A stretch of DNA of 64,000 nt, taken from Rickettsiales bacterium (lineage in GTDB: Bacteria > Pseudomonadota > Alphaproteobacteria > Rickettsiales > JABCZZ01). The stretch's first letter is position 1; every line of letters starts with the position of its first letter. A program made the position numbers and the translations under genes. The DNA lies in the NCBI GenBank assembly GCA_035765535.1, contig DASTXE010000004.1:62001-126000 (forward strand). Reading direction: 5' to 3'. Shown piece by piece: positions 1 to 9,280 of this stretch. The notes under the pieces were generated by a model, which was not told the DNA's origin, searched no databases, and saw only the letters and a list, made by a program, of their open reading frames with translations.

Positions 1-789
1 AGCGGCTCGTTCCGTCGTCGCGTCAAACGCCTGGCGATCATGGATCAGGATAGCGCAAACCATAAATTCCTGACCGACGGCAGCCAGCTCGTGCTGACGC
101 CGCGCTTCTCGCCCAATACGCAGGAAATCCTGTATATGTCCTATGCAGGAAGGCAGCCGCGCGTTTACCTGCGTGACCTGCAGACCGGGCAGGAAGAATC
201 GCTCGGCCATTTCGAAGGTATGTCCTTCGCACCGCAGTTCGCCAATGACGGCCACCACGTGATCATGTCGATTGCACATGGCGGCAGCACGCAGATCTAC
301 ACCATGGACCTGCGCAACCGTCATCTGCACAAGCTGACGGATACGGGTAACGCGATCAACACCTCGCCGTCCTATTCACCCGACGGCAGCAAGATCGTCT
401 TCAACTCCGACCGCGGCGGCTCTCAACAGCTGTATACGATGAATGCTGACGGCAGCAACGTCACCCGCATCAGCTTCGGCGACGGTCGCTACGGCACACC
501 GGTCTGGTCTCCGCGCGGTGACAAGATCGCCTTCACCAAGATGGCGGGCGGCGAGTTTTACATCGGCGTGATGAACGTGGATGGCAGCGGCGAAAGAGAG
601 CTTGATCACAGCTACTTCGAGGAAGGCCCCACCTGGTCGCCCAACGGCCGCGTGATCATGTTCTACCGCCAGAGCCGCGGACATCACACGAGACTCTATT
701 CGGTCGACCTGACCGGCCGCAACGTACGCGAAGTGCCCACACCGCTGGACGCTTCCGACCCGGCATGGTCGCCCAGACTCAGCAAGTAA
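1..789 (+). CDS. tolB: TolB, C-terminal part (5' end outside window)
   Basis: Periplasmic beta-propeller of the Tol-Pal envelope-integrity system. The reading frame is open from base 1 and begins with [19 protein letters not shown], the segment linking the N-terminal domain of TolB to its propeller. It continues through several WD40-like PD40 blades, for example [18 protein letters not shown] and [15 protein letters not shown], and ends WSPRLSK before TAA. About 262 residues are visible, so the signal peptide and N-terminal domain lie upstream of the window. The ATG at 40 is internal (the Met of the MDQD motif), not a start. Pal, the usual next gene, does not follow; a strong terminator does. 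Identity is confident. Confidence 0.95.
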   Translation, partial: SGSFRRRVKRLAIMDQDSANHKFLTDGSQLVLTPRFSPNTQEILYMSYAGRQPRVYLRDLQTGQEESLGHFEGMSFAPQFANDGHHVIMSIAHGGSTQIYTMDLRNRHLHKLTDTGNAINTSPSYSPDGSKIVFNSDRGGSQQLYTMNADGSNVTRISFGDGRYGTPVWSPRGDKIAFTKMAGGEFYIGVMNVDGSGERELDHSYFEEGPTWSPNGRVIMFYRQSRGHHTRLYSVDLTGRNVREVPTPLDASDPAWSPRLSK

Positions 790-812
790 TTGCTGGAGTG
801 CTGAACAAAGAA

Positions 813-839
813 GGGGGCGAGCTTCTCGCTCCCTTTTTT
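813..839 (+). terminator. Intrinsic terminator of tolB
   Basis: GGGGGCGAG (813-821), loop CTT, and CTCGCTCCC (825-833) form a 9-bp stem with one G-T pair, followed by six T residues. It lies 24 bases after the tolB stop, so transcription ends here. Confidence 0.9.
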
Positions 840-1007
840 ATTGCCAGCTTTCACGCAATAGCAATCCCCCCACCGCAATAACTTACAGTGGCTTTGCTTG
901 GAATAATATATACTGAAGAATCAAAAAGAGGGCGGCGGTCGCTCGTGGCACTCCGAAGAGCACAAAAGAAGGGATTTTATTTCCTCCTTCACGAACGACC
1001 ACCCACG
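840..1007. other. Intergenic, no gene seen
   Basis: Between the tolB terminator and the end of a minus-strand membrane-protein gene. A plus-strand reading frame crossing this region is antisense to that gene further on and has no family features. No clear RNA or repeat is visible. Confidence 0.4.
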
Positions 1008-1451
1008 TCAAACGCTGATGGCAACGAGAACAAGCCATGCGCCGGAGCTCAGGCAGAGCGCCATCCAGCAGCCCCTTTCGAAGCGGTCACTTTGCAGATA
1101 ACGCTTCCGCAAGTATGCCGCATAGGGCGTATGGATGACGGGAATGCCCAGCATCGCCAGAACGATGTAGACATTGCCCAAGGCCAACGCCGAGTTGATG
1201 CCACAAAAGAGCACCTTCACCCTGAACATAACGGCAAGGATATCTACCGCTATGACTCCCTCAACGATGCTCACCAAGACAATCTGGGTCTTGAGTGACA
1301 CATACCGCACAAGGGAGGTGCTGGGCTTTCTGATGCCCTTTATACGCCGCCATACAAACGGAGCGGCGATGCTGGCACCTTGAAGAACGGTAAGGCACCA
1401 TAGTCTCCAGGACAGCCGAACCACTTTACCCTTCTGTTTCCGGGTAGCCAT
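1008..1451 (-). CDS. Small membrane protein, paralogue of the upstream gene
   Basis: A 147-residue protein with three or four hydrophobic segments (around WCLTVLQGASIAAPFVW, IVLVSIVEGVIAVDILAV, ALALGNVYIVLAMLGIPVI, and the C-terminus). It carries the motif RKRYLQSDRFERG between the third and fourth segments. The neighbouring minus-strand gene has the matching RQRYLQNDRFGR in the same place, and the N-terminal segments also align, so the two are tandem duplicates. ATG at 1451 is chosen because it matches the paralogue's N-terminus; a GTG at 1508 in the same frame would add 19 residues. No family name is recognised and no function can be given. Confidence 0.6.
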   Translation of the reverse strand: MATRKQKGKVVRLSWRLWCLTVLQGASIAAPFVWRRIKGIRKPSTSLVRYVSLKTQIVLVSIVEGVIAVDILAVMFRVKVLFCGINSALALGNVYIVLAMLGIPVIHTPYAAYLRKRYLQSDRFERGCWMALCLSSGAWLVLVAISV

Positions 1452-1529
1452 AGCTACAGGGACAGGGGCGTGGCGGCCACCCGTGCTGCTCCGAACGAGC
1501 AAGAACACGGACGGCCGCCACCGGAATCC

Positions 1530-1943
1530 TCAGAACCAGCCGAGGAACCAAGCCAGAACGTAGCAGACCAGCGAGCTCACATAGGCACTGATCTCGCAGA
1601 AGCGACCGAACCGGTCATTCTGCAAGTAGCGCTGACGGAGCGCGCGCGTTGCCAGTCCCTTCCTGACGATCTCGAAATCTGCAAGCAGGCCGTAGATCAC
1701 CAAACCTGCCATGACTGTGATAACGAAATCACGACTCCCCTGAGAAGCCAAAGTGGCCGCCACAGCAAACATGACAAAGCCCACCATGAGCTGGACGAGG
1801 GTCGTCTGCTGCTCTCGCGTCAACACCGAAGCGGCCACCTTCTGGGGGACCTTCTTCAGACGTCGACGTACGTCGGGAGCAAGGGCACAAGACCACCCAA
1901 AAACTCCGACGAACCAGAACGCATACAGCAATGCGTTCTCCAC
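1530..1943 (-). CDS. Small membrane protein, paralogue of the downstream gene
   Basis: About 137 residues, mostly hydrophobic: an N-terminal segment (LLYAFWFVGVFGW), a middle pair (LMVGFVMFAVAATLAS and FVITVMAGLVIYGLLA) and a C-terminal segment (YVSSLVCYVLAWFLGWF). RQRYLQNDRFGRF precedes the last segment and matches the next gene on the same strand. A GTG at 1952 is also in frame, but AGAGG lies about 8 bases before the GTG at 1943, which favours 1943. The two genes are 78 bases apart with the chosen starts and probably co-transcribed. Function unknown. Confidence 0.6.
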   Translation of the reverse strand: MENALLYAFWFVGVFGWSCALAPDVRRRLKKVPQKVAASVLTREQQTTLVQLMVGFVMFAVAATLASQGSRDFVITVMAGLVIYGLLADFEIVRKGLATRALRQRYLQNDRFGRFCEISAYVSSLVCYVLAWFLGWF

Positions 1944-2109
1944 GTATACCACCTCTATGCCAAGCTAGGCCGAACTAGTATGAAGGGATCAGGTAAAACC
2001 CTACCCTCAGGGACGCAAACAATCGCTTGTCGCGCCGCAGGGTGAACCAGATGGCCACAAAACGCATGGTCATACAAGTCACACCAGATCGTTTTTATTT
2101 TAGCACAGG

Positions 2110-2139
2110 CACATAACCGCCACTAATGACAGTTATGTG
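2110..2139 (-). terminator. Hairpin downstream of clpB
   Basis: CACATAAC (2110-2117) and GTTATGTG (2132-2139) are a perfect 8-bp inverted repeat around a 14-base loop, 32 bases past the clpB stop. There is no clean T-run on the minus strand, so it may be a weak terminator or an mRNA-stabilising hairpin. Confidence 0.4.
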
Positions 2140-2170
2140 ACACCTGCAATCCAGCTGATTCAACAGGTTA

Positions 2171-4768
2171 TCAAGCCGCTTCCTTCTTGCCGGTCTCCGT
2201 ACGGATATCGAGGTCGCCATCCTTTTCCGAAACTACCAGCATGCTGCCCTCCGGCACTTTGCCTGCCAGCACGAGATTCGCGAGCGGGTTTTCCAGATGG
2301 CGCTGGATGATGCGTTTCAGCGGACGCGCGCCGTAAATCTGGTCGTAGCCGGTTTCAGCCAGCCAGTTGCGGGCGCTGTCTTCCAGACGCAGGCCGATAT
2401 CGCGCTCGGCAAGGCGTTTGGCAAGCCGTCCGATCTGGATATCCACGATCGCATGCATATGCTTTTTGCCCAGCCGGTTGAAGATCAGGATCTCATCCAA
2501 ACGGTTCAGGAATTCGGGACGGAAGGCCTTGCGCACGGCTCCCATCACCTGGTCGCGTGTATGGCCGGTGAGCTCTTCGTCGTCCTTATGCGCAATGAGG
2601 AATTCCGAACCGAGATTCGACGTGAGCACAATCAGCGTATTGCGGAAATCGACCGTGCGGCCCTGCCCGTCCGTGAGACGACCTTCATCCAGCACCTGCA
2701 GCAATACGTTGAATACATCCGGATGCGCCTTCTCAACTTCGTCGAACAGTATCACCTGATACGGGCGACGACGCACAGCTTCCGTGATCACACCGCCTTC
2801 ATCGTAACCGACATAGCCCGGAGGTGCCCCGATCAGACGCGCGACCGCATGCTTCTCCATATATTCCGACATATCGACACGCAGCATTGCCGTGTCGTCA
2901 TCGAACAGGAATCCGGCCAACGCCTTCGTAAGCTCCGTCTTGCCCACGCCCGTGGGGCCAAGGAAGAGGAACGAACCGATAGGACGCGCCGCATCGCCAA
3001 GCCCGGCTCGCGCGCGGCGTACAGCATTGGAAACCGCAACCACCGCCTCGTCCTGACCGACAACGCGTTTCTCCAGCGACGACTCCATATGCAGTAGTTT
3101 CTCGCGTTCGCCTTCGAGCATCTTGTCCACCGGAATACCGGTCCAGCGCGATACGACCGACGCAATATCCTCCTGCGATACCGTCTCAGCGAGCATCGCA
3201 TTCTTGCTGACACCTTCCGCATCCTTCAATTGCTGCATGAGTTTGGGCAGCACGCCGTAAACGATCTCACCCGCTTTCGCCAGATCGCCCTGACGCTGCG
3301 CAATATCACGCTGGCGCTGTGCCTCTTCAATCTGCTCCTTCAGCTTCTGGACATTCTGCATCTGCACTTTTTCCGACTGCCATTTCGAGGTCAGATCGGC
3401 ACTCTCTTTTTCCAGCTCGCCAAGCTCCGTCTGCAATCTCGTGAGACGCGCCTGCGACGCCGGATCGTTTTCCTTCTTCAGCGCCTCACGCTCGATCTTG
3501 AGCTGGATAATCTTACGGTCGAGTTCGTCGATCTCTTCCGGTTTGCTGTCCACTTCCATACGCAGACGGCTTGCGGCTTCATCCACAAGATCGATCGCCT
3601 TGTCCGGCAGGAAGCGATCCGTAATATAGCGATTGGCAAGTGTGGCCGCCGCCACAATCGCGTTATCCGTAATCCGCACACCGTGATGCAATTCGTACTT
3701 TTCTTTCAAGCCGCGTAAAATGGAAACCGTATCTTCCACGGTCGGTTCTGACACGAACACGGACTGGAAACGCCGTGCAAGCGCTGCGTCTTTTTCAATA
3801 TACTTGCGGTATTCATCAAGCGTCGTCGCGCCTACGCAATGCAGTTCACCGCGTGCCAGCGCAGGCTTGAGCAGATTGGAGGCATCCATCGCGCCTTCCG
3901 TACGCCCCGCACCGATCAGCACATGCAGCTCGTCAATGAACAGAATAATTTCACCGCCCGCATGTCCGATTTCTGACAATACCGCTTTCAAACGTTCCTC
4001 GAATTCACCGCGATATTTCGCACCGGCAATGAGCGAGCCCATATCGAGCGACATGAGTCTTTTATGCTTGAGACTCTCCGGCACATCGCCCGCGATAATG
4101 CGCGAAGCCAGCCCTTCCACAATAGCGGTCTTACCCACACCCGGCTCGCCGATCAGTACAGGATTATTCTTCGTGCGCCGCGAGAGCACCTGCATCGTGC
4201 GGCGAATTTCTTCATCGCGCCCGATTACCGGATCGAGCTTGCCGTTCTTTGCAAGTTCCGTAAGGTCTTTCGTATATTTCTTGAGTGCGTCAAATCCTTC
4301 TTCCGCATTGGCCGAAGTAGCGGCACGCCCTTTACGCATATCTTCAATCGCTTTGTTGATCACCTGCGGATTCGCGCCCGCTTCGGACAGAATTTTGGCG
4401 GACGCCGAACTGCCCATGCTGATAGCCTGCAGCAGACGTTCCTGCGTGACGAATTCGTCCTTCGCCTTCTTTGCCAGCTGCTCTGCATTTTCAAAAATCT
4501 GCGCTGTTTCGGGAACCAGGCTCAGATGCCCTGCCCCGCTGCCCGCCACTTTAGGCAGCTTCGCCAATTCTTCACTCACGCGCGATGTAATTTGCCCCAC
4601 ATTGCCGCCTGCTGCCTGCAGGAGACGTAAAGCCACCCCGTCACGATCCTCCAGCATCGCCTGCAATATATGCTCAGGCATAAAACGCTGATGGCCGCGC
4701 GCGACGGCAAAGGTTTGCGCGCTCTGCAGCGTGGCACGGGCTTTATCGGTAAACTGTTCGAAATTCAT
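2171..4768 (-). CDS. clpB: ClpB disaggregase
   Basis: Hsp100 ATPase that extracts polypeptides from aggregates together with DnaK. At 865 residues it is full length. Visible parts: N-terminal Clp_N repeats (about 1-145); first AAA+ domain with Walker A GEPGVGKT (near 203) and Walker B ILFIDELH; the long coiled-coil middle domain (about 405-525); second AAA+ domain with [10 protein letters not shown] (near 600) and [14 protein letters not shown]; and the C-terminal substrate domain with GARPLKR. Start ATG at 4768 is preceded by GGGAGGAAGC. A heat-shock-type promoter lies about 35-65 bases upstream. Very secure. Confidence 0.98.
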   Translation of the reverse strand: MNFEQFTDKARATLQSAQTFAVARGHQRFMPEHILQAMLEDRDGVALRLLQAAGGNVGQITSRVSEELAKLPKVAGSGAGHLSLVPETAQIFENAEQLAKKAKDEFVTQERLLQAISMGSSASAKILSEAGANPQVINKAIEDMRKGRAATSANAEEGFDALKKYTKDLTELAKNGKLDPVIGRDEEIRRTMQVLSRRTKNNPVLIGEPGVGKTAIVEGLASRIIAGDVPESLKHKRLMSLDMGSLIAGAKYRGEFEERLKAVLSEIGHAGGEIILFIDELHVLIGAGRTEGAMDASNLLKPALARGELHCVGATTLDEYRKYIEKDAALARRFQSVFVSEPTVEDTVSILRGLKEKYELHHGVRITDNAIVAAATLANRYITDRFLPDKAIDLVDEAASRLRMEVDSKPEEIDELDRKIIQLKIEREALKKENDPASQARLTRLQTELGELEKESADLTSKWQSEKVQMQNVQKLKEQIEEAQRQRDIAQRQGDLAKAGEIVYGVLPKLMQQLKDAEGVSKNAMLAETVSQEDIASVVSRWTGIPVDKMLEGEREKLLHMESSLEKRVVGQDEAVVAVSNAVRRARAGLGDAARPIGSFLFLGPTGVGKTELTKALAGFLFDDDTAMLRVDMSEYMEKHAVARLIGAPPGYVGYDEGGVITEAVRRRPYQVILFDEVEKAHPDVFNVLLQVLDEGRLTDGQGRTVDFRNTLIVLTSNLGSEFLIAHKDDEELTGHTRDQVMGAVRKAFRPEFLNRLDEILIFNRLGKKHMHAIVDIQIGRLAKRLAERDIGLRLEDSARNWLAETGYDQIYGARPLKRIIQRHLENPLANLVLAGKVPEGSMLVVSEKDGDLDIRTETGKKEAA

Positions 4769-4801
4769 GATGCTTCCTCCCGGTGTAACATACTATTTTA
4801 T

Positions 4802-4832
4802 AAATATGGGGTTGATTATTTTGTTATACAAG
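4802..4832 (-). promoter_or_regulatory. RpoH-type heat-shock promoter of clpB
   Basis: On the minus strand CTTGTAT (4832-4826) is followed 14 bases later by CCCCATATTT (4811-4802). This matches the sigma-32 pattern of a CTTG -35 box and a CCCCATnT -10 box, and it sits directly upstream of a canonical heat-shock gene. Confidence 0.75.
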
Positions 4833-4988
4833 GCTGCAAAGCTGCGCTCATTGATTTTCATCAAACCCGGTCAAAACCCAACCAAAGGGTTGAACGCTAA
4901 TTATACCGGTCAGTCTGCAATAAATTACTGTAAAAAATCAATATATAGAATCGTGTTAAAAAAAATCGCTGCCTTGGCAATTAATTTA

Positions 4989-5020
4989 TTTGCAAATGGG
5001 TTGGGAATGGATATAGAATC
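4989..5020 (+). promoter_or_regulatory. Putative emrA promoter, close to the start codon
   Basis: TTGCAA (about 4991), a 16-base spacer and TATAGA (about 5013) resemble a sigma-70 promoter whose -10 box ends only a few bases before the emrA ATG at 5026. The string ATATAGAATCG also occurs about 70 bases upstream, near 4943. No Shine-Dalgarno sequence is present, so the transcript may be leaderless or have a very short leader. Confidence 0.4.
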
Positions 5021-5025
5021 GCGTC

Positions 5026-6060
5026 ATGGCAATTACTTCGAAACAAAGCAAGCTCCTGCTCATTGTAGCCGTCGTGCTGATTGCATTTGGCGGCTACCTT
5101 TTTCTGCATGCCGGTGAAGAATCTACCGACGATGCGACAATCGATGCCCATGTCGTTGCCATCAGCCCGAAAGTGGCGGGTTACGTTGTCAAATCATACC
5201 TCGAAGACAATAAAGTCGTAAAAGCAGGCGACCTGCTGCTGGAAATCGATCCACGTGACTATGTCATCAGACGTGACAGCGCCCGCGCCAAGCTAGGGGC
5301 TGCAGAATCGGCTTATGCCGCATCCGGCCATAACCTTGAGACAACGCGCGTCTCCGCACCTTCTAATCTGGAAGCGGCGCAGGCGCAGGTAGATGCCGCG
5401 CAGGCTACCTGGCAGAAAGCAAAAAATGATCTGCAACGCATGAAAAAGCTCAGCAACGAAGCACGCTCGCGCGAACAGCTGGATGCCGCCGTCGCTGCCG
5501 AAAAAACGTCGCGTTCCAATTACGAAGATGCAAAAGCAAGATTGCGCTCCGCCCAGACCGCACCTAAAGTTATTCTATCCGCGGAAGCCGGCCGTGCACA
5601 ATTAGCCGCGCAGGTCACACAGGCCAAGGCGGATCTTGAGCAGGCCGAGAAAGACCTTGCGGACACCAAAATATACGCAGCGCAGGACGGCAGGATCACC
5701 CGCCGCGCTGTGGAGGAAGGCGATTACGTGCAGCAGGCTCAGCAGCTTGGTTTTATCGTAGGAAAACAGATGTGGGTTGTCGCCAACTTCAAGGAAACCC
5801 AGTTGAAGAATATGCATCCGGGCCAGCCTGCTTCCATTCATGTGGATGCATTCCCTTCGCTTGAAATAAAGGGCAAGGTAGACAGTATCCAGGCCGGAAC
5901 GGGAGCGCGTTTCTCCGCTTTCCCGCCAGAAAATGCAACGGGGAATTTCGTCAAGATCGTCCAGCGCGTGCCGGTCAAGATCCTGTTTGATGCGCCGCCT
6001 TCTTCCGATATTTCGCTTGGCGTCGGCATGTCCGTCGAACCGACCGTATACACAAAATGA
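5026..6060 (+). CDS. emrA: EmrA/HlyD-family periplasmic adaptor
   Basis: Membrane-fusion subunit of a tripartite drug exporter, joining the inner-membrane pump to the outer-membrane channel. The 344 residues contain one N-terminal membrane anchor (LLIVAVVLIAFGGYLFL), a biotinyl-lipoyl segment beginning STDDATIDAHVVAISPKVAGYV, a long Ala/Gln/Lys coiled coil (about 90-215), and a beta-barrel part (TKIYAAQDGRITRRAVEEGDYV). STDDA is characteristic of the EmrA branch. The stop overlaps the emrB start (ATGA) and emrB overlaps the channel gene, so this is a compact three-gene operon divergent from clpB. Substrate unknown. Confidence 0.9.
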   Translation: MAITSKQSKLLLIVAVVLIAFGGYLFLHAGEESTDDATIDAHVVAISPKVAGYVVKSYLEDNKVVKAGDLLLEIDPRDYVIRRDSARAKLGAAESAYAASGHNLETTRVSAPSNLEAAQAQVDAAQATWQKAKNDLQRMKKLSNEARSREQLDAAVAAEKTSRSNYEDAKARLRSAQTAPKVILSAEAGRAQLAAQVTQAKADLEQAEKDLADTKIYAAQDGRITRRAVEEGDYVQQAQQLGFIVGKQMWVVANFKETQLKNMHPGQPASIHVDAFPSLEIKGKVDSIQAGTGARFSAFPPENATGNFVKIVQRVPVKILFDAPPSSDISLGVGMSVEPTVYTK

Positions 6061-7625
6061 CAGAAACATCCGAAGAGAATACATACAATCCATGGTTGAT
6101 CGCCGTGGTGGTGAGTCTGGCCGCGTTCATGGAAGTGCTCGATACGACCATCACGAACGTGTCGCTGTCGCACATCGCCGGAACGCTGGGGGCAAGCCAG
6201 GATGAAAGTACTTGGGTCCTGACTTCATACCTCGTTGCAAACGGCATCGTATTGCCTTTGTCGGGCTGGCTTGCGGGTGTGATCGGGCGCAAACGGTTCT
6301 TCGTATTATGCATCGCCGCCTTCACAGCCACATCTTTTGCCTGCGGCATGTCCACATCGCTTGGCATGCTGATCTTCTTCCGCCTGCTCCAAGGCCTTTC
6401 CGGCGGCGGATTGCAGCCGATCCAGCAGGCGATCATCCTCGATGCATTCCCGCCGGAAAAACGCGGCGCAGCTTTCGGTATCACCGGCATCACCATGGTC
6501 GTGGCTCCTATTCTCGGTCCGACACTCGGCGGCTATATCACCGACAATTTTAGTTGGCAGTGGATCTTCTTCGCTAACGTGCCGGTCGGCATTATCGCTG
6601 TGCTGCTCGTGCAGCGCATGGTCCAGGATCCGCCGCACGCACGCGCCAACGGCCAGCGCACCATCGACTATATCGGCCTGGGCCTTGTCGCACTGGGACT
6701 CGGCGCATTGCAGGTCGTGCTCGATAAAGGCCAGCAGGACGACTGGTTCGCAAGCGACTTCATCATCACTTTCGCCTGCATCAGCTTTGTCTGCCTTGCA
6801 GCTTCCGTGTTCTGGCTGCTGAAGCAGAAAGATGCTGTCGTGGATATTCGTCTGTTTGCAAATCCAAGCTTCGGCATGGCTTCCCTGATGATGTTCTTCG
6901 TCGGGGCAAGTCTCTATGGCGGCAGCACGTTGCTTCCCCTGCTCGTCCAGTCCGAATATGGATATGATGCCACACTCGCAGGGTTGATTCTCTCTCCGGG
7001 CGGCATGTTCGTGATCTTTTTGATGCCGGTAGCTGGCAAGCTTGTGAGCAAGTTTCCGTCACGTTACCTTGTCGCAATCGGCATGGCATTATGCGGCACA
7101 GGTATGTTGCTTACAATGGGCATGTCGCCGCAAACCGACTATCCGCATTTTGTGATGATGCGTATCATGCAGGTATCCGGACTGCCATTCTTGTTCATTC
7201 CGCTGAGCACGCTGGCCTTCTCGCATATTCCAAAGGAAAAAAGCAACAAGGCTTCCGCCATTTTCGCCATGGCGCGCAATCTTGGCGGCAGCGTAGGCAT
7301 TGCTGCGCTGACAAGCTTCGTTGCACGCACAGGCCAACGGCACCAGACCTTTCTCGCGAGCCATCTCTCACCTGCAGAACCCGGTTACAATATCGCCCTG
7401 CATCGCTTCACGCAGAACGCCATCGCGCATGGCTATTCCGCGACATCCGCGGCCAGCCAGGCCACCGGAAAAATCTATCAGCAGCTGCTGCATCAGTCGA
7501 ATATCCTGTCCTTCAGTGAAGCATTCGGAGTGGTAGGGCTTGTCATGGGAGCACTAGCGCTGATAGCATTATTCATGCCTTATAACGACCCACACCATAA
7601 AGCCGCTCCCGGCGCAGCGCATTAA
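6057..7625 (+). CDS. emrB: EmrB/QacA-family MFS exporter (DHA2, 14 TM)
   Basis: Proton-driven drug antiporter of the inner membrane, 522 residues, of the size expected for DHA2 transporters with 14 helices. Typical sequence: AFMEVLDTTITNVSLSHIAGTLG in helix 1, then ESTWVLTSYLVANGIVLPLSGWL, RLLQGLSGGGLQPIQQAIILD (motif B region) and GPTLGGYITDNFSWQWIFF (motif C region). Start ATG overlaps the emrA stop by four bases, and its own TAA overlaps the next ATG by one base. Expected to work with the adaptor and outer-membrane channel on either side. Substrate range cannot be read from the sequence. Confidence 0.93.
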   Translation: MTETSEENTYNPWLIAVVVSLAAFMEVLDTTITNVSLSHIAGTLGASQDESTWVLTSYLVANGIVLPLSGWLAGVIGRKRFFVLCIAAFTATSFACGMSTSLGMLIFFRLLQGLSGGGLQPIQQAIILDAFPPEKRGAAFGITGITMVVAPILGPTLGGYITDNFSWQWIFFANVPVGIIAVLLVQRMVQDPPHARANGQRTIDYIGLGLVALGLGALQVVLDKGQQDDWFASDFIITFACISFVCLAASVFWLLKQKDAVVDIRLFANPSFGMASLMMFFVGASLYGGSTLLPLLVQSEYGYDATLAGLILSPGGMFVIFLMPVAGKLVSKFPSRYLVAIGMALCGTGMLLTMGMSPQTDYPHFVMMRIMQVSGLPFLFIPLSTLAFSHIPKEKSNKASAIFAMARNLGGSVGIAALTSFVARTGQRHQTFLASHLSPAEPGYNIALHRFTQNAIAHGYSATSAASQATGKIYQQLLHQSNILSFSEAFGVVGLVMGALALIALFMPYNDPHHKAAPGAAH

Positions 7626-7639
7626 TGGAGAACCGCAAC

Positions 7640-9196
7640 ATGCAACATCCGATTCGCAAAAAACGCTCTCTCTCGTTGCTGGCAACCAGCGCGCTCGCGC
7701 TCTGCCTGGCGCTTCCCGGCTGCAAGGTCGGCCCGGATTATCATAAACCCAATGACCCGCTGCCCATCGGTTGGAAACAACAGCTGGGCGACAGCAAGCC
7801 TGCAGCTGAACACAAGCAGGAACCGACACTGGACAAGCAGGCACTTGCACAGCTGCAATGGTGGAAGAAGTTCAATGACCCCGTGCTGGACGGCCTGATC
7901 GAAAAAGGGCTGCAGCAGAATCTGGATCTTCAAATCGCTAAAGCACGTATACAGGAAGCACGTGCCGCGCTGCGTTCCGCCAAGTCGGACCTCTTGCCCT
8001 CGGTGGATGCGATGGCAAGCGGCATGCGCGAAGGCAACCAGATCGCTTTCGGCAAAACCTCTTTCCCCAAACCGTTCAACATATTCCAGACCGGGTTTGA
8101 CGCAAGCTGGGAGCTGGATCTGTTCGGCAAGAGCCGCCGCGCTATTGAATCCGCTTTTGCATTGTTCGGCGCCGAACATGCTTACAATGACGAAGTGCGC
8201 GTGAGCACACTGGCCGAGATTGCACGCACCTATATGGATATACGCCGTTATCAGGCGCAGGTTGCCATCGCTCAGCAGAGCGTGAAGGCACAGGAAGAAA
8301 CGCTAAAAATCCAGAAAGACCTGTATGCAGCAGGCAGCATTCCGGAAACCGGCGTTATCCCGGCGCAGGCACGCCTGATGCAGCAACAATTCCAAGTGCT
8401 GTATTATCAGAACCTGCTGACCACGAGCGAATACGCGATGGACCTGTTGCTTGCTGAACAGCCCGGCACCGCGCATGGATTGGTAGCAGAAGTAAAACCG
8501 ATTCCTGTGGCTGATAAAAACATCGTGCTGGCCGCACCAGCGGAAGTGATCGCCAACCGCCCTGACGTGCGCGAGGCAGAACGCAAATTCGCTTCCAGCG
8601 TCGCAGAAATCGGCGTAGCAAAGGCTCAGCTCTTTCCGAATATATCCATCTCGGGTTTCTTCGGTTTCTTAAGCACGACAACGGATAAACTTGTAAGTGC
8701 TCCCAACAAATCCTGGAATGTAGGTGGCAATCTCTTATGGCCGGTATTCAATTACGGCCATGTCGTCACCGGTATTGAAACCGCTAAGGCACAGAAGAAC
8801 GAAGCGCTCGCAACCTATAAAAAATCCGTCATCGCCGCGCTGGTGGATGTGGAAAGCACGCTCTCGGCCTACACTAAGCAGGAAGCTAGCCGCGAGTATA
8901 TGGACGGGATTGTGAAGCAGGATGCTCATGCGGCCGATATTGCGCAGGCAAAATACAAAGACGGCGTGACCTCCATGGCCGAGCCGCTGGAAGCGCAGCA
9001 GACCCTCTACAGTGCACAAAGCCAGCTCGCAGACGCAACGGCCAATAGCGCGCAGGATTTTATCGCTGTGTATAAGAGCCTGGGCGGCGGCTGGCAGGAA
9101 CCGCCGAAAGAGCCTGCCAAACCGCAGGAATCTACTCAAAAACAGGAAAAACAGCCTGAAACTCTAAAAACGCCGGCTCCAGCACCGAAAAAATGA
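7640..9196 (+). CDS. NodT/OprM-type outer-membrane efflux lipoprotein
   Basis: TolC-like outer-membrane channel completing the EmrAB exporter. A signal peptide ends in the lipobox LALPGC, followed by KVGPDY as in NodT proteins. Both outer-membrane-efflux repeats are present (LQWWKKFNDPVLDGLIEKGL; EVIANRPDVREAERKF, a very conserved family motif). The C-terminal tail is unusual, rich in Lys, Pro and Gln (residues after about 480). ATG 7640 is preferred because GGAG lies 9 bases upstream; ATG 7625, overlapping the emrB stop, would add five residues. About 518 residues. Confidence 0.9.
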   Translation: MQHPIRKKRSLSLLATSALALCLALPGCKVGPDYHKPNDPLPIGWKQQLGDSKPAAEHKQEPTLDKQALAQLQWWKKFNDPVLDGLIEKGLQQNLDLQIAKARIQEARAALRSAKSDLLPSVDAMASGMREGNQIAFGKTSFPKPFNIFQTGFDASWELDLFGKSRRAIESAFALFGAEHAYNDEVRVSTLAEIARTYMDIRRYQAQVAIAQQSVKAQEETLKIQKDLYAAGSIPETGVIPAQARLMQQQFQVLYYQNLLTTSEYAMDLLLAEQPGTAHGLVAEVKPIPVADKNIVLAAPAEVIANRPDVREAERKFASSVAEIGVAKAQLFPNISISGFFGFLSTTTDKLVSAPNKSWNVGGNLLWPVFNYGHVVTGIETAKAQKNEALATYKKSVIAALVDVESTLSAYTKQEASREYMDGIVKQDAHAADIAQAKYKDGVTSMAEPLEAQQTLYSAQSQLADATANSAQDFIAVYKSLGGGWQEPPKEPAKPQESTQKQEKQPETLKTPAPAPKK

Positions 9197-9280
9197 CTTT
9201 TCGCCCGCAATATTCATAAAACTGTAACAAATCCATGTTATAGTTTTTGAAAAGAATCGAGTATTCCGCGGAGAATAGTT

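Noticed and set aside
888..1298. 136-codon plus-strand frame opposite the small membrane protein
   Set aside because: Polar, without family features; the minus-strand frame has membrane segments and a paralogue.
3720..4691. 323-codon frame antisense to clpB
   Set aside because: Ser/Arg-rich shadow of a secure gene.
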